The notes below the pieces were generated by a model. That model searched no databases. It was not told where the DNA came from and saw nothing but the letters and a program-made list of their open reading frames with translations. The translations under genes and the position numbers were made by a program. From a candidate division WOR-3 bacterium (GTDB lineage Bacteria > Hydrothermota > Hydrothermia > UBA1063): a stretch of 64,000 nt of DNA. The DNA lies in contig JBDRYS010000004.1 of NCBI GenBank assembly GCA_039803545.1, positions 1-64,000 of the forward strand, given 5' to 3'. Of this stretch, positions 31,475 to 40,551 are shown piece by piece (the first letter of the stretch is position 1; each line of letters opens with the position of its first letter).

Positions 31475-32845
31475 TCAGCTTCTTGGATTCCCTATTTTGT
31501 AAGAAATTTGGAAAAGTAGGCTGTCAATGGGGGCAAGGAGGGTTTTTCTAATCCTTTTAAAATCGAGTTTTTCAACCTTTTTCACTTCCTTAATCGAGGG
31601 TAGTATTATGAGCGCCACCAAGAATCTCAGAATTCCAGATAATAGGAAGACCTGGATGATGTTTCCCGCAGGCACCGTTTTCAACATATTGTAGGACGCG
31701 AGGTAACCACCAATGGTTGCGCCCACGAACACACTCAGAGAGTTTAGAATGTTGTAATAAGTGACGCAGATGGCAATTTTTTGGCGGGTTACTGCGTCAT
31801 AAATGAAGTTGGAAGAGGCAATATTGAAGCCTGCCCAGAGGGTTCCAGAAAAGGCTTCAATGAAAAAAAGGAAGTAGAAGGCGGTGTTTTTATTCATCAG
31901 TGAGGTTGAAGCCCAAATCAGAGGAATTAAGGGTATTAAAAATCCTGTTATTTTTAAAACTTTTAGATTTCCATACTTATCACCGAGCCTTCCCCAATAG
32001 GGCATCGTGAGCAGGCTGGTAATTGAAGAGGCAAGGCTTACCAAGGTAAACTTTGAATAGGAAAGCCCAAGATGTTTTAACATGTAAACTGCAAAGAATG
32101 GACCTGCAATTGCAACCGAAAACATAAAGAGGTTCACAAAGGCGGTGAATCTTCCGAAATTGCTGTGTGGCATCAATCTTACGAACTCCCACAGTGTAAA
32201 ATAGTAAGACTTGTGGGATTTAAAAGGTGGCTCATGTTGAAGCTTTAAAAGGTAGGCGGAAGTAAAACGGGCAACCATTGCCACTGTGAAGATAACTACA
32301 AATCCAATAAAGGGGTTTATTTTCTTGAAAAGGTCCAGGAGAAAACCAGCGATTAACATCGAGGTAAGGCTTGCGAATCCTACTATTCGATTCCTTTTTC
32401 CAAAATAAGAGCCAAGGGACTTTTCATCAACGAGGTCCTTCATCCACGAACTCCAGGCAGGTGCAAAGATGCTTCCCGCAGCAACAAGGAGTGTGTAAGC
32501 GAAGATTAAAGTCAAGGGTATTGCCGGTGATTTTTTGTTAAATACAAAATATATAAAGGCAAGAGATATGATGAGAATCCAGGTTAAGGCCTGGGAAAAG
32601 GCGCCCCAAAAGGAGAGTTGTTTACGAGAAATTTTTTCGCCAAGGATTTTGAGGCTTAAAAATTGGATAAGGGCAGAGGCTATTTGCGGAATTGAAGTCA
32701 AAAATCCTACGATTTTATTGTTGGCACCGAGAAGGAGGGCATAAGGGGTAATGTACCTGAGCCCCATGCCTTCCATTATGGAGTAGGCAACCCCTTCAAA
32801 AATGCTTATTTTTAATGGATCTCTTTTCTTCGTCTTCTCTTCCAT
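31475..32845 (-). CDS. Major facilitator superfamily transporter
   Basis: A 456-aa membrane protein with about twelve hydrophobic helices and the MFS pattern: paired six-helix halves, a loop 2-3 motif reduced to KILGEKISRKQLSFWG, and GRLGDKYGNLKVLKITGF in the second half. It resembles the group of MFS proteins with EGVAYSIMEGMGLRYITPYALLLGA at the N-terminus, whose substrates are unknown. It is a single-gene unit; a promoter-like TTCGCA / TACAAT pair lies just upstream of the ATG, leaving only about three nucleotides of leader. Uptake versus efflux cannot be told from sequence. Confidence 0.85.
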   Translation of the reverse strand: MEEKTKKRDPLKISIFEGVAYSIMEGMGLRYITPYALLLGANNKIVGFLTSIPQIASALIQFLSLKILGEKISRKQLSFWGAFSQALTWILIISLAFIYFVFNKKSPAIPLTLIFAYTLLVAAGSIFAPAWSSWMKDLVDEKSLGSYFGKRNRIVGFASLTSMLIAGFLLDLFKKINPFIGFVVIFTVAMVARFTSAYLLKLQHEPPFKSHKSYYFTLWEFVRLMPHSNFGRFTAFVNLFMFSVAIAGPFFAVYMLKHLGLSYSKFTLVSLASSITSLLTMPYWGRLGDKYGNLKVLKITGFLIPLIPLIWASTSLMNKNTAFYFLFFIEAFSGTLWAGFNIASSNFIYDAVTRQKIAICVTYYNILNSLSVFVGATIGGYLASYNMLKTVPAGNIIQVFLLSGILRFLVALIILPSIKEVKKVEKLDFKRIRKTLLAPIDSLLFQISYKIGNPRS

Positions 32846-33016
32846 TGTCTATTAAATTGTAATTTAATTTGTTCGGATTGCGAAAAAGTCACATGTTCGA
32901 GGGCTTGGATGCGAAATCAGATTCACCTTCGTGCACCAATAGTTTTAAGACAGGTCATATTATTTAACCTTGCCATAACGAGATTACCGCATGATAATTA
33001 GGACGGTGGTGATATT

Positions 33017-34087
33017 ATGAATCGTTTAGTCCTTTGTTTCTTAGTTATTGCATCCCTCCTTAATGCCCAGGAAGCCCTTAGTGTGTCAGAGCCTCAAGAT
33101 ACCACGCTGAAGCAATACTTTCAAAAGGTCGACAAGCCTGTGAAGAGGGTCTTCCAATTTTCAGTACCCAAGCCCGGAAATGTAGTCGTTGGCGTTGCAG
33201 AGGATGGTACCATCTATCCTCTATTTTTCGAAAGGGTGGCCATAAGAGAGAAAAAATCGGGCTCTACCTACCATATTCTTGGTCAAACTATCCTCGGTTT
33301 TGGAGTCTACTCCTGGTCTTTGCCGATGACCTTTAACCTGACAGGAAGAACTGCGGGAGTCGTTGGCCTCTTAACTCCCTTTGGGTTCTTTACTTATGGG
33401 ATGCTCACTGCAAAATCTAAATCATTGCCAGAAGCGGTAGCTGGATTCCTTGGTGGAGGAATGGGAGCTGTCCATGGTTATCTGCTGTTAAGCGACACAA
33501 AGGGAATTTTCCCCGTGAGCCTTACGGAAAATCTACTGGATCAGTACCTTGCTAAGGGCATGAAAGTGAGTAATGGAGTCGTTATGAGAAAGGCATTGAA
33601 CAGTGGTAACGCCTTTTATGAAGCCAACATGCTCAGTAACATAATCCGTGATAGAGGATTGCAGGATAAGGAGTGGAGAGTAGCTACCCTTTACTCTGTG
33701 ATAAAGGGTTACGGGATGATGTATTTGGATAGGAATGATTATAGAGCTACCGAAGGTGATGTTATTTTTGAGGGGAAATTACAACTTTTAGGTGCAGAAT
33801 TTTTACCTCTGATTCTTTATGACCAAGATCTGGGAAGGCTTAAAGCCTTTGCATCTCTGGCAGGATACGTTCCTATGTACCTTTATTCGAGGAAGCTTTC
33901 TAAGATGTTTGACCTTGGATTTGGTGAGTCTCTGGTGATTTTATTCTCTCCTGCTCTTGCCTCCACCGTTGTTGGAGGAATTGCCCTTCTGATAAACAAT
34001 GAGACCCTAAATAAGCAACTCCCTCGGCTTTATCCTATTGTAGATCTGGCTCTGACCTACTATCTTTACAAGCGTTTTAAGGATTGA
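33017..34087 (+). CDS. Hypothetical protein with signal peptide and several hydrophobic segments
   Basis: A 356-aa protein I do not recognise. Residues 1-18 (NRLVLCFLVIASLLNA) form a signal peptide with a likely cleavage after LNA. A region KVDKPVKRVFQFSVPKPGNVVVGVAEDGTIYPLFFERVAIREKKSG follows, then several hydrophobic stretches (GQTILGFGVYSWSLPMTFNL, TAGVVGLLTPFGFFTYGML, VLFSPALASTVVGGIALLI and others). An SD-like GGTGGTGA precedes the ATG. It stands alone between a divergent MFS gene and rlmB. It may be an envelope protein; nothing more specific is supported. Confidence 0.7.
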   Translation: MNRLVLCFLVIASLLNAQEALSVSEPQDTTLKQYFQKVDKPVKRVFQFSVPKPGNVVVGVAEDGTIYPLFFERVAIREKKSGSTYHILGQTILGFGVYSWSLPMTFNLTGRTAGVVGLLTPFGFFTYGMLTAKSKSLPEAVAGFLGGGMGAVHGYLLLSDTKGIFPVSLTENLLDQYLAKGMKVSNGVVMRKALNSGNAFYEANMLSNIIRDRGLQDKEWRVATLYSVIKGYGMMYLDRNDYRATEGDVIFEGKLQLLGAEFLPLILYDQDLGRLKAFASLAGYVPMYLYSRKLSKMFDLGFGESLVILFSPALASTVVGGIALLINNETLNKQLPRLYPIVDLALTYYLYKRFKD

Positions 34088-34224
34088 AGCACAGGATAAA
34101 GGCTCTATCGAACTAACTACTGGGTCTTTTGAATAAATTTAGCCAGAATTAGTTATTTGAAAGTTCAGTAAATTTTGCGCACCTTTTATTTTTAACTTAT
34201 CCAAAAATGTTGATTGTTCCGTCA

Positions 34225-34254
34225 TTGAATTGTTCACGCCCTTAACACTATACT
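34225..34254 (+). promoter_or_regulatory. Leaderless promoter of rlmB
   Basis: -35 TTGAAT (34225-34230), 18-bp spacer, -10 TATACT (34249-34254), then 6 nt to the ATG at 34261. No SD is present. Confidence 0.6.
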
Positions 34255-34260
34255 TTTTCA

Positions 34261-34986
34261 ATGTATATCATTGGGAAAAATCCAGTTTTGGAACTGCTTA
34301 AATCCGATCCCCAGAAGGTGGAAAAGGTTTTCATTGCCAAAAGAGCTCACATTCCAGAACCTCTACTGGACCTTTTAGGAAATGCTGCCTTTCCTGTAGT
34401 TCACGTTGAGAAGGAGAAACTTGATAGGATGGCGGGAAATAAAAACCACCAGGGAATTATTGCGGTGGTGAGAGAGGTGGAATTTACCAATCCTGTGGAT
34501 CTTTTGAATGAGTTAATTGAAAGGCGCGGAGTTTTGGTAACCCTTGATGAAGTTCAGGATCCACAAAATCTGGGGAATATTTTGAGGAGTGCCGAAGCCC
34601 TTGGGGCAGTCGGCATGGTGGTTCCTGCTTTGAGATCTTCTGGATTTACCGAAAGCGCAGTAAAAGCCTCTGCTGGTGCAGTTTTTCATTTAAAAATCGG
34701 TACCGTCACAAACCTAAGGAACTTTCTTTTGAAGGCTAAGGAAATGGGGGTATGGATATACTCCTTGGAGGTAGGTGGTATTAGCCTCTATGACGCGACT
34801 TACAATTTTCCCATGATCCTCATAGCGGGGGGTGAGGATAAAGGTGTAGGGAAAAGCATACTAAGTATTAGCGATGTCGTTGTATCTATTCCAATGTTTG
34901 GAAAAATAAATTCTTTAAATGTGGCTTCCAGTGTCGCCATTGCCCTTTCATGGATAAGTAGAGTGAGGGGGAAAGAGAATGGTTAA
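34261..34986 (+). CDS. rlmB: SpoU/TrmH-family 2'-O-methyltransferase (RlmB-like)
   Basis: A 241-aa SPOUT methyltransferase of the SpoU family. The N-terminal L30e-like substrate-binding part is YIIGKNPVLELLKSDPQKVEKVFIAK. The knotted catalytic domain has motif 1 VTLDEVQDPQNLGNILRSAEALG, motif 2 LIAGGEDKGVGKSIL and motif 3 GKINSLNVASSVAIAL. RlmB methylates G2251 of 23S rRNA; the precise target here is inferred from family. It overlaps the following HD-domain gene by 8 bp. Confidence 0.92.
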   Translation: MYIIGKNPVLELLKSDPQKVEKVFIAKRAHIPEPLLDLLGNAAFPVVHVEKEKLDRMAGNKNHQGIIAVVREVEFTNPVDLLNELIERRGVLVTLDEVQDPQNLGNILRSAEALGAVGMVVPALRSSGFTESAVKASAGAVFHLKIGTVTNLRNFLLKAKEMGVWIYSLEVGGISLYDATYNFPMILIAGGEDKGVGKSILSISDVVVSIPMFGKINSLNVASSVAIALSWISRVRGKENG

Positions 34987-35959
34987 AACCATTTTTGTTA
35001 AAGATTTGCCCAATTTAATAGGGAACGAGGTGGATGACCTTTTTCAGATTAAAGATTTGCAGGACAAAAGTGGCAAGGAAGGGCAGGCCTTCCTCGAACT
35101 TACTATCGCTGATGTCTCTGGTACACTTACAGCGAGGATCTTTGACGATGTAGAGGTTTTAAGGGGAAAGATAGAGCGTGGCAGGGTTCACAGGCTCAGG
35201 ATGCAGGTTTATCAGTTTTCAAATCAGTTGGGTATCAAGGTACTGGATGTTGAACGGGTTGAGGACTACGACATAAGGCATTTCGTACCTTCCAGCAGCG
35301 TAGATCCAGCGAAACTGGAAGAGGATTTGAAGAGTTTTATCAGGAAAATTAACAATCCTCAATTAAAAACCCTCCTCAAGAGAATATTTGTGGATGATGA
35401 GGAGTTTAGGAAGAAATTTTTACTGGCACCGGCAGCCAGATATTATCATCACAACTTCATTGGAGGACTTGCCGAACATACCCTTCAAATTGCAAGGGTT
35501 GCCGAGGCCATTTCTGTATTATATGACGTAGTCGATAAAGACCTTTTGATTGCAGGTGCTCTCCTTCACGATATCGGTAAGGTTTATGAAATGGAATATA
35601 CGCCAGATATCGACTACACCGACGAGGGAAGACTTTTCGGCCACCTCATTATCGGTTATGAAATCGTAAGCAAGAAGATACACGAAATCGAAGTTGTAAA
35701 TAGGTTTCCCGCAGATCTTCGGATGAAAATTTTACATATGATCCTTTCCCACCACGGTGAGCTTCAGTTTGGTTCACCGGTAAGACCACTGTTTCTTGAG
35801 GCACAGATACTACATTTTCTGGATGACCTCGACGCAAAGGCAGAGATGTTTAAGAAGGCTTCTGATCTGAGGAGTGAAAGTAATACAAGGTGGAGCGAAT
35901 TTTCAAAGCCTCTTGGCAGGTCTGTTTTTCTTGGTGAGTTGGAGGAGGAACAGAAATGA
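34979..35959 (+). CDS. yhaM: YhaM-like 3'-5' exoribonuclease (OB-fold plus HD domain)
   Basis: A 326-aa protein with an N-terminal OB-fold (about 15-90: FLELTIADVSGTLTARIFDDV) and an HD phosphohydrolase domain with HNFIGGLAEHTLQIARV, the HD pair in LLHDIGKVYEM, LFGHLIIGYEIV and MILSHHGELQFGSP. This architecture is that of YhaM/CbfA-type nucleases, which trim RNA or DNA 3' ends with divalent metal. It overlaps both neighbours, with which it forms a three-gene unit (rlmB, this gene, HEPN protein). Confidence 0.88.
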   Translation: MVKTIFVKDLPNLIGNEVDDLFQIKDLQDKSGKEGQAFLELTIADVSGTLTARIFDDVEVLRGKIERGRVHRLRMQVYQFSNQLGIKVLDVERVEDYDIRHFVPSSSVDPAKLEEDLKSFIRKINNPQLKTLLKRIFVDDEEFRKKFLLAPAARYYHHNFIGGLAEHTLQIARVAEAISVLYDVVDKDLLIAGALLHDIGKVYEMEYTPDIDYTDEGRLFGHLIIGYEIVSKKIHEIEVVNRFPADLRMKILHMILSHHGELQFGSPVRPLFLEAQILHFLDDLDAKAEMFKKASDLRSESNTRWSEFSKPLGRSVFLGELEEEQK

Positions 35960-36333
35960 AGGAGATCTGGCTTGAAAGCGCCATGGAAAGTTTAAATAAG
36001 GCAAAGAAGATGCTTTACATTGGTGATTACAAAAATGCCTGCATCAATTCAAGGATATCGGCGACTAAGGCAATCTACTCGGCCCTTATAGGCGTGGATG
36101 ATATTAAATACAGGGACGAAATTGTAACACTTTATGAAATTTACAAACTACACAATGGTAAGGATGAGGAAATTGAAGAGGCTGTGTTTTTCCTTTCCAG
36201 GTTTATCCTTTATGAGGATATTATAACCCCTTTCCTTGCAGAAAAATGGGAGGGATTACCTACCAAGGAAGATGCAGAAAAGGCTGTAAGCTTAGCCGAA
36301 AGATTGGTGAAGAAATTTTCTAATCCTCAGTAG
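35956..36333 (+). CDS. HEPN-domain-like helical protein
   Basis: A 125-aa all-helical protein. The N-terminal half WLESAMESLNKAKKMLYIGDYKNACINSRISATKAIYSALIG fits the HEPN fold (alpha-helical bundle with the A-x-DL/N-A-x2-A-x2-A-xKA style helix). The classical Rx4-6H RNase motif is not evident. It begins 4 bp inside the exoribonuclease gene. HEPN proteins often act with nucleotidyltransferases; no such partner is next to it, and its last 14 bases overlap a convergent gene. Function unknown. Confidence 0.65.
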   Translation: MKEIWLESAMESLNKAKKMLYIGDYKNACINSRISATKAIYSALIGVDDIKYRDEIVTLYEIYKLHNGKDEEIEEAVFFLSRFILYEDIITPFLAEKWEGLPTKEDAEKAVSLAERLVKKFSNPQ

Positions 36334-36835
36334 AGACCATCTCACTCCACTTTTGGGCTAAAAGGTCGCGTCTTGGCTTGTAGACTGTTTCGTAAAAATA
36401 TCTCTGGGAGAGTAGTACACCTTTATCGTAGCTTTTAACAATTTCAAGGGCTTCTTGGAAGGCCTTATCAAACTTTCCACCAAACCTGCTTTCAATTTGC
36501 CTTTTGAAGGCCTCAGGTGTTTGTATTTCGTTTCCAATTATAAAGAAGGGCCTACCCTCTATCTCAACAGAGTAGGCCTGTTCGTCACCGAGGGAGAAGA
36601 TTTTGAACTTTTCCTGCAATTCTTTAATCTTCTCCTTGGGGATGCCCTTTATCTGTTCAAAGGTTGGTTTTAGGGGAAATTCTTCTCCCTTTACCGTTTT
36701 AAAACCTCTTTTAGCTGCAGCATAGAAAATGGCCCTATTAAGGCCAAAAGACTTGGCTGAATCGAGAGGCAGGCCAAGGACATAAGCCCTTGCAGCCTGC
36801 AACGTTGCCATTACTTGAAATCTTCCCACTTTCAT
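36320..36835 (-). CDS. Uncharacterised protein coupled to the DNA ligase gene
   Basis: A 171-aa mostly helical soluble protein (TLQAARAYVLGLPLDSAKSFGLNRAIFYAAAKRGFK ... YSVEIEGRPFFIIGNEIQTPEAFKRQIESRFGG). I do not recognise a family. No signal peptide or cysteine cluster is present. Its ATG overlaps the stop of the ligase gene by 4 bp (36832-36835), so the two are translationally coupled and likely work together, perhaps in DNA end handling. It overlaps the HEPN gene tail to tail by 14 bp. Confidence 0.75.
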   Translation of the reverse strand: MKVGRFQVMATLQAARAYVLGLPLDSAKSFGLNRAIFYAAAKRGFKTVKGEEFPLKPTFEQIKGIPKEKIKELQEKFKIFSLGDEQAYSVEIEGRPFFIIGNEIQTPEAFKRQIESRFGGKFDKAFQEALEIVKSYDKGVLLSQRYFYETVYKPRRDLLAQKWSEMVSTED

Positions 36836-37407
36836 TTTACCTTCCTCCAGAAAATTGTCGCAATGGGTCCATCTTTTCCAATTTCATATGGGGAATAGAG
36901 CATCTTAAGTACTATTCCCTCATAACCCTTTTTCTTTTCTTCGAGAAGGTGAGTCTTAACGTCGCTAACGAGCTTTTTATATGGCATTAAGTAGAAAGGT
37001 TCTTTAAGATTGAGGTTCTCAAGGAATAGTTTCCTATCTTTTAAGGGCAGCATAAAAACCTTTTCACCATTAAGATAAAGGACGTCAAAAACCATTATTA
37101 CGGGTCTTACATCTGGGTTTTTCTTGAAAAGAGAGGGGATAAATCTCCTGCCCTTTTCTGAATATAGCTCCGCATCGAGGATAGTATTATCGGGAATGTG
37201 CCTTAAAAAATCGGAAAGATAATTGAGTTTATCGGTCCAATTAGGACTCTTTTCCAGTCTTCTTCCCCAGAATTGAATTTTTCCGTTGGCTTTTAAGATC
37301 TGGAGTCGCCACCCATCGACCTTGGGTTCCACGATCCAATCCCCCTCAAGGGTCTCGCCCATGTAGGGGATTGGTTGCATAAGCCAGACCGGCTTAAGTT
37401 CCATCAT
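36832..37407 (-). CDS. Minimal ATP-dependent DNA ligase (adenylation domain only)
   Basis: A 191-aa ATP-dependent ligase nucleotidyltransferase domain. Motif I is EPKVDGWR with the AMP-accepting Lys29; motif III is ILDAELYSEKG with FDVLYL nearby; motif IV is YEGIVLK; motif V is FWRKVK at the very C-terminus. The OB-fold domain with motif VI, which normally follows, is missing, and the protein stops right after motif V. An NAD-dependent LigA is presumably elsewhere, so this one is likely a repair ligase. It overlaps the peroxiredoxin gene upstream and the unknown gene downstream, each by 4 bp. Activity on its own is uncertain. Confidence 0.85.
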   Translation of the reverse strand: MMELKPVWLMQPIPYMGETLEGDWIVEPKVDGWRLQILKANGKIQFWGRRLEKSPNWTDKLNYLSDFLRHIPDNTILDAELYSEKGRRFIPSLFKKNPDVRPVIMVFDVLYLNGEKVFMLPLKDRKLFLENLNLKEPFYLMPYKKLVSDVKTHLLEEKKKGYEGIVLKMLYSPYEIGKDGPIATIFWRKVK

Positions 37408-37859
37408 GTTCCTTTTATAAACTTAAATATCTCCTCAAGGTCTGGCAATTCTTTTATTTCATAAACCTTTACGAAAATGGCCTTTCCTTCTTCATCTACA
37501 ATAATGTTTGCCCTTTCAGAAAACCCTTCATTTTCTCGGAATATTCCGAGTAACTTTGCTACGCCACCATGTGGCCACAAGTCTGATAGGATTCTCAGTT
37601 TTTTAAGACCGAGCTCCCTTGCCCAGGCATGTTTGGATGGCACAGGGTCAACACTTATTCCGACGGGGATTACATTTAATTTTACAAACTCATCGTATTT
37701 CTGCTCGAGGGCTTTCATCTGTTCACTACAAATCTTAGTAAAGGCCAAGGGATGGAAGGATAAGAGGACCTTTTTCCCTTTTTGGGAACCTAAATTAAAG
37801 GTTTCCCCATGCTGATCTTTAAGGGTAAAGTCTGGTACTATGTCTCCAATTTTTGTCAT
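37404..37859 (-). CDS. 1-Cys peroxiredoxin (AhpC/TSA family)
   Basis: A 151-aa thioredoxin-fold peroxidase. It begins TKIGDIVPDFTLKDQHGETFNL and has the active-site loop FHPLAFTKICSEQM with Cys44 as peroxidatic residue. It is the only cysteine in the protein, so it should work as a 1-Cys (AhpE/BCP-like) enzyme using an external thiol. A strong SD (AAGGAGG) precedes the ATG. As the first gene of a three-gene unit with the ligase and its partner it suggests a link between oxidative damage and DNA repair; that is inference. Confidence 0.92.
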   Translation of the reverse strand: MTKIGDIVPDFTLKDQHGETFNLGSQKGKKVLLSFHPLAFTKICSEQMKALEQKYDEFVKLNVIPVGISVDPVPSKHAWARELGLKKLRILSDLWPHGGVAKLLGIFRENEGFSERANIIVDEEGKAIFVKVYEIKELPDLEEIFKFIKGT

Positions 37860-38014
37860 ATTGCCTCCTTAGGAAAATTTTAATGTAGATATGGGAAATT
37901 GTAAAGTAGGAAAAAGAGCGAAAAGAACCATATCGCAAAAGAAATATTACGGAATTTAGATAAGGCTGAGGGCACTTTTAGGAAATTAAAGTTGTTACTG
38001 GCCATAGTTATCTT
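37860..38014. other. Spacer, nothing recognised
   Basis: AT-rich spacer between the 3' end of the ABC permease gene at 38015 and the start region of the peroxiredoxin gene. It holds only the upstream SD of the peroxiredoxin gene. Confidence 0.5.
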
Positions 38015-38800
38015 TCAAATTTCATATGTACCTGCTCCCTGGTAGGCTTTGAAAGCGAGAGGGAAAAGGAGGCGTATTAGAAAAAGCTGAACTGAGAGCA
38101 GAGCAATTTGAAGTATTATTAAGTTGTATTCCCCTCTTAATATGAGCACTGGAAAGTTTGTCACAAGTAAAATCGGTATTACGTATAGAAGCAACTTTTG
38201 AATGATTAAAGGAAATATTTTGTACGGGTACTTTCCGTAGTCCGCTATGTCGTAGATGATCCATGTAAGAGCAGGGAGGTTAACGTATTTGAAAGAGAGG
38301 AGACCTAATAAAAAGTGGAGGAATGAGTATATTAAAAAGGATAGAATCACTGATACAAGCCAGAGGAGAAGGCTTAATATACCAGGGAATCCGTAAGCAT
38401 TAAGGCCGAGGCAGAAGATAAATATTGATGGGATTACACTAAACAAAGAGGGGATATCTGCAAATCGGAAAAGTATTATAATTGGAGTGGAAAGGGGTTT
38501 TGTCAGGTAAAAATCGAGACTTCCTCTTCTTACAAGATGTGAGATAGATCCTGAACCATAACCACAGAAGGTGCTGAAGAGTCCAAATATGATTCCTGCT
38601 GTTCCAACGAGCATTTGTAGAGATGGGCCGTTCCATCCCCCTATGCTATTTGCGAAGGTAAAGACAATTTTGTAGAAAATTATGTAAACAATAACCCAGG
38701 ATACTTTGCCAAGAAATTCGAGGAAGAAAGAAGTTCTAAAAATTGTGAGGTTTCTGAACCTTATCTTAAGTTGAGTAAGAATGAACTTAAGCTCCTTCAT
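38015..38800 (-). CDS. ABC permease, COG3694 type (second set)
   Basis: A 261-aa membrane protein with about six hydrophobic segments, beginning KELKFILTQLKIRFRNLTIFRTSFFLEFLGKVSWVIVYIIFYKIVF and containing SHLVRRGSLDFYLTKPLSTPIIILFRF. It is homologous to the permease at 24184-24996 (ERGDFDLFIIKPLDLQFFVSTRF). It is the last gene of the minus-strand ATPase-permease-permease unit and starts 3 bp after its neighbour's stop. Substrate unknown. Confidence 0.85.
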   Translation of the reverse strand: MKELKFILTQLKIRFRNLTIFRTSFFLEFLGKVSWVIVYIIFYKIVFTFANSIGGWNGPSLQMLVGTAGIIFGLFSTFCGYGSGSISHLVRRGSLDFYLTKPLSTPIIILFRFADIPSLFSVIPSIFIFCLGLNAYGFPGILSLLLWLVSVILSFLIYSFLHFLLGLLSFKYVNLPALTWIIYDIADYGKYPYKIFPLIIQKLLLYVIPILLVTNFPVLILRGEYNLIILQIALLSVQLFLIRLLFPLAFKAYQGAGTYEI

Positions 38801-38803
38801 AAG

Positions 38804-39577
38804 TTATCCTCCAAAGGCTTCATATCGTTTTAATCCCTTAGTCCAGAGTATTTGAACGAGAAGTCCAAAGAATAGGATGTAAGAAATGCAAATAATTAGT
38901 TCCTGCGCAACGTTGTTTAGTGCCCCTATGAAAGCTTTTGCAGGGGTGAAGTAGATATATTTAAAAGGCAAATATTGAAGCAATTTTGGAAGCAAGTCCA
39001 CGGGGATAATTGCACCGCCTAAGAGTCCGAGGGTCATCCCGTAAATCTCGTAGACCCCGAAAGGATCACCCACAAAGAAAGCGGTAAGGGATAGAGATAA
39101 CCCAAGAAGAAGACTGAGGATGTAACCGAGGGACAAAAAGAGAAAGCCTAAAAGAATGTTTTCAGGAGTGGGAACTATAAAGTAATTTTTGAGAAAGAGG
39201 ATTACTGGAACCGCTGAGATGATGAAAAAGGTAGCCCATGTGATTGTTCCTCCTGTTGTAAGTGCTATCCAGGATTTCAAAAAATTTACGGGTTTTGAGA
39301 GGAAATGAATAATAACACCAGATTTGATTTGCTCAACTAATTCGTAGGAACCGGTCGAAGGCATTGTTGAATAGGTTAAAAGAACCCAGAAGTAGTATGT
39401 AAAGAGCTGCTTAAAATTGTAGTTACCGAGTTGAAAGTTTCCTGTATAAAGCAGTTTGAAGAAAAAGAAATACCCAAGGAGGGGCAAGAAAAACATCGTA
39501 GTCTGGAGTATTACGTTTGCCCTCCATCTAAATAGTTCTTTTATGCTCACAACAGCAAAGGAAAGGTATTTTTTCAT
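38804..39577 (-). CDS. ABC permease, COG4587 type (second set)
   Basis: A 257-aa membrane protein with about six hydrophobic segments and the family segments FTYYFWVLLTYSTMPSTGSYELVEQIKSGVIIHFLSKPVNFLKSW and GLKRYEAFGG at the C-terminus. The intact reading frame here shows how the disrupted paralogue at 23393-24203 should read. It overlaps the ATPase stop by 4 bp. Confidence 0.86.
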   Translation of the reverse strand: MKKYLSFAVVSIKELFRWRANVILQTTMFFLPLLGYFFFFKLLYTGNFQLGNYNFKQLFTYYFWVLLTYSTMPSTGSYELVEQIKSGVIIHFLSKPVNFLKSWIALTTGGTITWATFFIISAVPVILFLKNYFIVPTPENILLGFLFLSLGYILSLLLGLSLSLTAFFVGDPFGVYEIYGMTLGLLGGAIIPVDLLPKLLQYLPFKYIYFTPAKAFIGALNNVAQELIICISYILFFGLLVQILWTKGLKRYEAFGG

Positions 39578-40551
39578 AAACTACCCTCTGTGTATATTTT
39601 TCTTATAAGCGACTCCAAGGGTGGGTCTTCGATTTGGACATCTTCTACTCCCTCCAGATTGTTAAGGGTTTGAATAATTTCTGGTATCTTGCTTCGAGGC
39701 ACTTCTGCTACTAAGCATTCATCTTCATACTCGAATCCAGACAATTGGATTTTTTGATAGGGATTGCTAATCCTTACTCTTATCTGTTTTGTGTCCCCCA
39801 TGGATTCCTTAATTTTTCCTTTGTCTCCGTCGTAAATTATTCTTCCCTTATTTATAATGACAACCCTCTTTCCAAGCTCTTCTAAATCCCTTATGTAGTG
39901 GCTTGTTATAAGAACCGTGGCACCTGTTTCTCTATTGTAGGCCTTTATAAAATCCCATAGATTTTTCTGGGATAACAGGTCAAGTCCAATGGTGGGTTCA
40001 TCAAGAAAAATATATTCTGGATAGTGAAGGATAGCTCCGATGAGTTCCACCTTTGTTCTTTCGCCGAGGGATAATTTTCTGAGAGGCTTGTTTATGATTT
40101 CTTCCGCTTCCAGAAGTTCGGTTAATTTTTTTATTCTCTTTTTGAAAGTATTTCTATCAATTCCGTAGATTTCCCTTATCAGTTCGTATCCCTCCCGGGG
40201 TTCAATATCCCAGATTATGGTAGATAGAAATCCTCTTTGCCCTGTGAAAAGGGCTATCTTTTCGAGCAACTTTTTATCTCTTCTGTATGGGATGAACCCA
40301 TCGATCGTTACAGAGCCTGAGTCAGGATAGAGCACGCCAGAAAGGATTTTTACAAAGGTCGTTTTTCCGGCCCCATTGGGTCCAATTAAACCAACCATTT
40401 CGCCCTTAGATATTGAAAGGTTGATCCCATCAAGGGCTATTACTTTTTCGTATTTTCTACTTAAAAGAGATTTAATCGAACCCCAGAGGCCGGCTTGAAC
40501 CTGTTCAATTTTGAAACTTTTCTTTAAATTGTAAACTTGTATTCCTTGCAT
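39574..40551 (-). CDS. ABC transporter ATP-binding protein, COG4586 type (second set)
   Basis: A 325-aa ATPase with Walker A GPNGAGKTTFVKIL, the COG4586 extension LKKSFKIEQVQAGLWGSIKSLLSRKYEKV before it, LFTGQRGFLSTIIWDIEPREGYELIREIYG, signature LSLGERTKVELIGAIL and Walker B YIFLDEPTIGLD. It is paralogous to 22417-23409. SD AAGGAGGT precedes the ATG. This three-gene set stands alone and has no barrel gene attached, unlike the first set. Confidence 0.88.
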   Translation of the reverse strand: MQGIQVYNLKKSFKIEQVQAGLWGSIKSLLSRKYEKVIALDGINLSISKGEMVGLIGPNGAGKTTFVKILSGVLYPDSGSVTIDGFIPYRRDKKLLEKIALFTGQRGFLSTIIWDIEPREGYELIREIYGIDRNTFKKRIKKLTELLEAEEIINKPLRKLSLGERTKVELIGAILHYPEYIFLDEPTIGLDLLSQKNLWDFIKAYNRETGATVLITSHYIRDLEELGKRVVIINKGRIIYDGDKGKIKESMGDTKQIRVRISNPYQKIQLSGFEYEDECLVAEVPRSKIPEIIQTLNNLEGVEDVQIEDPPLESLIRKIYTEGSL

